From: Methanobacteriota archaeon
GTDB taxonomy: Archaea; Methanobacteriota; Methanobacteria; Methanobacteriales; Methanobacteriaceae
DNA: 7,877 nucleotides
Reading direction: 5' to 3'
Assembly (NCBI GenBank): GCA_023436175.1
Contig: JAEZKE010000133.1
Location: 1-7,877 of the forward strand
Below, in pieces: positions 5,757-7,877 of the stretch (the first letter of the stretch is position 1; every line of letters starts with the position of its first letter). Under the pieces are notes generated by a model. The model had not been told where the DNA came from and made no database searches. It saw nothing but the letters and a program-made list of their open reading frames with translations. Both the position numbers and the translations under genes were made by a program.

Positions 5757-5826
5757 AGGAAAATTTTTAATTTTAGTGGCGTCAAATCTTCGATTTGACA
5801 AATTTTTCGCAGGCTGTTAAAAATTT

Positions 5827-6011
5827 AATTTCATATCTCAAAGAGTTAGTTCTGCAATTATAAATAAATATAATTTAGAAAATATGTTTTAAAACGCTGC
5901 ATAACCCTAATATAAATAATAATTAGAAAACCAATCAATTTATCTATTAACAGCTGAAAACCACAAATTCAATTCAAAAAATAGTAAAATAAAAGGGTTT
6001 TATAGGCTAAA
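5827..6011. other. AT-rich intergenic stretch downstream of cobJ
   Basis: This stretch between the right array and the cobJ stop holds no open frame, hairpin or repeat that I can support, apart from the T-rich terminator tract listed separately. Confidence 0.6.
5976..6000 (-). terminator. T-rich termination tract after cobJ
   Basis: On the complementary strand, 12-36 bases after the cobJ stop, the sequence reads AAACCC followed by TTTTATTTTAC and then ATTTTTT. Repeated T-runs without a strong hairpin are the usual archaeal termination signal. Confidence 0.4.
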
Positions 6012-7073
6012 TTATCCTACCTTTTGAATGCATTCCCGTCTTAGCTTCAAAAGATCCTTTTTTCTTTTTTTGAGGTCATCTACTTCCTTAACAATTTCAG
6101 GGAATTTTTCTAAGATACAATCAGCCACTTCTTTTTTATGTATCCATGTACAGTCCTCACAGCTCCAAACACCCTTGTCTTTTATCCATTTACCGCCAGT
6201 GGCACTGTCTCCACAAGGATAAAATGGACAGTAGCAGAAAGTACAAACTCCATTATCTTTATGACATGGATAATACTCACATTCTAAATTTGGCCCTTCA
6301 ACTATTTCGCCCTCTAAAAAGCGTGTATAAAATTCTTCAGCAAGTGGATGGATATCTGACCGGATCATATAGCCTCGTGGAGTTACCATATACCCATCCT
6401 GGACATATGTCATGGAATTCCCTATAATTACAGTTGTGGACATGTTTATTTCATGATTTTTGAGTTCTTCAAGTGTTGTTACTGTTGTATCTACTCCATT
6501 ATCTCCACTTTTTACTATTCCCACGGGAGTAGATAGTTTTTTATTTTCAAGTAAAACCTTGTAAGCTTCATTAAATGGTTCTTTCCTCGTTTTGCTCATG
6601 GGATTGTATATAGCAATCACAAAGTCTCCTTTTGATGCAAACTCCACTTTTCTTTTAATCTCAGATAAAGGAGTCAAAATATCACTTAAACTTATAACTG
6701 CAAAATCATGAAGCGGTGCTCCAAGTTTGGATGCTGCAAAGGTCGCTGCAGTTATGCCAGGTATAACCTCCACTTCAATATCACTGTATTTTCCAATTAA
6801 CTGGAAAATAACGTTTCCCATCCCAAAAACACCAGGATCTCCAGAACTTATAATTGCAACATTCTTTCCTTCCCTTGATTTTTGTATAGCTATCTCAGCT
6901 CGTTCTATTTCATCGCCCATTCCCTTTTTAATTATCTCTTTTCCATCAAGCAGGTCTTCTATGGGTTTTATGTAAGCTTTGTAAGCGATTATAACTTCAC
7001 AGTTCTTAATTGCATTTAAAGCTCTTATACTCATGTCCTCTCGGGAAGGTCCTATGCCTATAACACTGATCAT
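6012..7073 (-). CDS. cobJ/cbiH: Cobalt-precorrin-3 C17-methyltransferase with cysteine-rich C-terminal domain
   Basis: SAM-dependent methyltransferase of the anaerobic corrin pathway. It methylates C17 of cobalt-factor III and contracts the ring to give cobalt-precorrin-4, supplying corrinoids that methanogens need. Residues 1-250 carry the tetrapyrrole methylase fold: VIGIGPS (4-10), SSGDPGVFGMG (76-86), VIPGITAA (103-110) and IYNPMSKTR (155-163). The enzyme proper ends near 245. It is followed by a tail (260-320) with nine cysteines at 265, 270, 277, 280, 282, 287, 305, 308 and 319, resembling the cysteine-rich small domain found with cobalamin enzymes. The tail probably binds zinc or an iron-sulfur cluster. 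A lysine-rich helix (330-347) ends the protein. The ATG at 7073 follows GGTGA with 5-nt spacing. No other corrin genes are visible nearby. Confidence 0.94.
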   Translation of the reverse strand: MISVIGIGPSREDMSIRALNAIKNCEVIIAYKAYIKPIEDLLDGKEIIKKGMGDEIERAEIAIQKSREGKNVAIISSGDPGVFGMGNVIFQLIGKYSDIEVEVIPGITAATFAASKLGAPLHDFAVISLSDILTPLSEIKRKVEFASKGDFVIAIYNPMSKTRKEPFNEAYKVLLENKKLSTPVGIVKSGDNGVDTTVTTLEELKNHEINMSTTVIIGNSMTYVQDGYMVTPRGYMIRSDIHPLAEEFYTRFLEGEIVEGPNLECEYYPCHKDNGVCTFCYCPFYPCGDSATGGKWIKDKGVWSCEDCTWIHKKEVADCILEKFPEIVKEVDDLKKRKKDLLKLRRECIQKVG

Positions 7074-7100
7074 CGAATCACCATGTTAAAAAATTAAATT

Positions 7101-7110
7101 TTTATAAAAT
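7101..7110 (-). promoter_or_regulatory. Candidate TATA box for cobJ
   Basis: Read on the complementary strand this is ATTTTATAAA. It lies about 28-37 bases before the cobJ ATG, which would give a leader of only a few bases around the GGTGA site. The flanks are uniformly AT-rich, so the exact box is uncertain. Confidence 0.35.
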
Positions 7111-7116
7111 ATTAAT

Positions 7117-7142
7117 TTAGTTTAAGTTAAAACTTAAACTAA
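7117..7142. promoter_or_regulatory. 26-bp perfect palindrome upstream of cobJ
   Basis: TTAGTTTAAGTT (7117-7128) and AACTTAAACTAA (7131-7142) are exact inverted repeats separated by AA. The site lies just upstream of the candidate cobJ TATA box and 14 bases after the stop of the preceding gene. It could be a regulator's operator, or the terminator hairpin of the preceding gene, whose transcript then continues into T-rich sequence. Confidence 0.5.
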
Positions 7143-7155
7143 TCATCTCTGCATT

Positions 7156-7674
7156 TTAAGATTTTATTTGCTTAAGCGAAGTTATCTGAATTGTATTAAC
7201 ATCCACTGCTATTCCCTTTGTCTTCTGCTCCCCAATTGCTGTTGCAGTCAAATTATACGTCGCACTTGGAGCTATCACTATTTGTCCGCTTGTAAAAGCG
7301 GTATTCGAACTGTTTGCAGTTGTTTCATTTTCCTTATACCCTGTTGCTGTAATAGTTACATTTACGTTACTGCCACTTGAACTAACTATTATGGCAGCTA
7401 TCGTATCGATATTAACTCCATCAAGTTTAGCTTTGCCCTTAAGGGCATCTGCAACCGAATCTACATTTGTAACGTTGTATGTTTTAGTAATGCTCACTTT
7501 TGAACCTATACCAATACTGTCCCAAATAGCAGTTAATTTACTAACCTGCATATCTATAACTTTTCCAACATCAGGGGGTTGGGAAGTTACTATAGTATAT
7601 GAGCTTAAAAGTCCTGCTTCAAAAATTATTCCAAAAAGTAAGAGGAAAAATATAAACTTTATAATTCTTGGCAA
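7156..7674 (-). CDS. Hypothetical protein, N-terminal membrane anchor with exported domain
   Basis: I do not recognise a family for this 172-residue protein. After MPRIIK comes one hydrophobic segment (7-28, FIFFLLLFGIIFEAGLL), which looks like a signal anchor; there is no lipobox cysteine, and no cysteine at all. The remainder is rich in Thr, Ser, Asn, Ile and Val in short strand-like runs, which fits a small beta domain outside the membrane. It carries five N-glycosylation sequons (N67, N105, N116, N121, N141), in line with an archaeal surface protein. The start is TTG at 7674: GGTGAT (complement of 7680-7685) stands 5 nt before it, and no better-placed ATG or GTG is seen. It precedes cobJ by 82 bp on the same strand, with a palindrome between them. 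Confidence 0.75.
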   Translation of the reverse strand: MPRIIKFIFFLLLFGIIFEAGLLSSYTIVTSQPPDVGKVIDMQVSKLTAIWDSIGIGSKVSITKTYNVTNVDSVADALKGKAKLDGVNIDTIAAIIVSSSGSNVNVTITATGYKENETTANSSNTAFTSGQIVIAPSATYNLTATAIGEQKTKGIAVDVNTIQITSLKQIKS

Positions 7675-7718
7675 ATTTTATCACCTTTAAACGATTTATC
7701 TTAAGTGTATTTCAATAT

Positions 7719-7728
7719 GATATTTTAA
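7719..7728 (-). promoter_or_regulatory. Candidate TATA box for the membrane-anchored protein gene
   Basis: The complementary strand reads TTAAAATATC about 45-54 bases before the TTG start. Transcription would begin near 7697, leaving about 12 bases before GGTGAT. Confidence 0.3.
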
Positions 7729-7780
7729 TTGATTAAGTTAATTTTGTGAATTAAATTAGATTAATATTATAATATGATGT

Positions 7781-7790
7781 TATAAATATA
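7781..7790 (+). promoter_or_regulatory. Candidate TATA box for the divergent gene at 7819
   Basis: TATAAATATA is a close match to the archaeal TATA consensus. It places the transcription start near 7808-7812, about 10 bases before the ATG. GGGG (7810-7813) may be a weak ribosome binding site, or the message may be nearly leaderless. Confidence 0.45.
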
Positions 7791-7818
7791 CATACAAAAA
7801 GCTTTGCACGGGGTAGTC

Positions 7819-7877
7819 ATGAGCGATGATATCATTTTAAAGTTCACCAATGCCAACATTTTGATAAACGATAAAGC
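7819..7877 (+). CDS. Start of a gene cut by the window edge; possibly DNA polymerase D small subunit
   Basis: Only 19 full codons are present: MSDDIILKFTNANILINDK, still open at the last base. The supporting evidence is the ATG with an upstream TATA box at 7781-7790 and the absence of another explanation for the divergent promoter. The short helix ending in a turn resembles the N-terminus of the archaeal family D polymerase small subunit (DP1). I also recall that DP1 lies close to cobJ in Methanothermobacter, but this is memory and not shown here. The pattern NANIL also occurs at the start of amidohydrolases. Confidence 0.45.
   Translation, partial: MSDDIILKFTNANILINDK

Larger units (their letters stand above)
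5368..5826. repeat. Right array of short hairpins (mostly 3-nt loops)
   Basis: A gene-free block between cobJ and the YeaO-like gene. Stem limits and loops are: 5371-5395 (CATCT, 10 bp); 5409-5429 (GAA); 5432-5452 (AAA); 5467-5476 (palindrome GACGGCCGTC); 5478-5494 (GTA); 5516-5534 (TTC); 5538-5560 (ATA, 10 bp); 5576-5596 (TTT); 5602-5620 (GAA); 5627-5643 (TAT); 5651-5671 (TAT); 5683-5697 (GTA); 5705-5723 (GTA, extended by GTCT/AGAC past one bulged base); 5729-5753 (CATCT); 5760-5774 (TTT, with outer GCCA/TGGC); 5781-5799 (TTC); 5800-5826 (11-nt loop). Many arms begin GTCAAAA and end TTTTGAC. The stops and small frames here are those of palindromic DNA, not genes. I cannot assign it to a known repeat family. 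Confidence 0.88.

Noticed and set aside
5368..5826. CRISPR array
   Set aside because: There is no regular direct repeat with unique spacers. Apart from one 31-bp pair, units are non-identical hairpins at irregular spacing, and no cas genes are in the window.

Overview
The window looks like chromosomal DNA of a low-GC methanogenic archaeon, most likely Methanobacterium or a close relative in the Methanobacteriales. The evidence is a lysine-pathway pair lysA-dapF preceded by an argD-type aminotransferase, a CbiH/CobJ protein carrying an archaeal-style cysteine-rich tail, TATA-like promoter boxes, and GGTGA-type Shine-Dalgarno sites in front of several genes. The genus is an inference; the archaeal assignment is firmer.

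Layout. Positions 1-1095 hold the 3' part of an acetylornithine aminotransferase gene (argD), read rightwards and ending in a hairpin terminator. A leader with two hairpins precedes lysA (1374-2660), followed by dapF (2775-3641). LysA and DapF catalyse the last two steps of lysine synthesis from LL-diaminopimelate, in the reverse of gene order: DapF makes meso-DAP and LysA decarboxylates it to lysine. From 4277 to 7674 every gene reads leftwards: a hypothetical membrane-anchored protein (7674-7156), cobJ/cbiH (7073-6012), a DUF488/YeaO-like protein (5320-4973), and a winged-helix regulator with a possible CARF-like N-terminus (4915-4277). A divergent gene starts at 7819 and runs off the window; it may be the small subunit of DNA polymerase D.

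The unusual content is in the two long gene-free stretches. 3642-4276 and 5321-6011 hold dense arrays of short inverted repeats, together about 30 hairpins. Most have 6-10 bp arms and a loop of exactly three bases. The arms differ from hairpin to hairpin but stay self-complementary, and related hairpins show paired (compensatory) changes. Hairpins are also nested inside longer-range arms. In the right array, two 69-bp composite units (5399-5467 and 5501-5569) are inverted diverged copies of one another, each made of an 8-bp outer helix enclosing two hairpins. A 31-bp exact direct repeat lies near both ends of that array. I could not match these arrays to a named repeat family. They recall, by form only, the mobile double-hairpin elements of some mitochondrial genomes. 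A similar triloop hairpin abuts the ribosome binding site of lysA.
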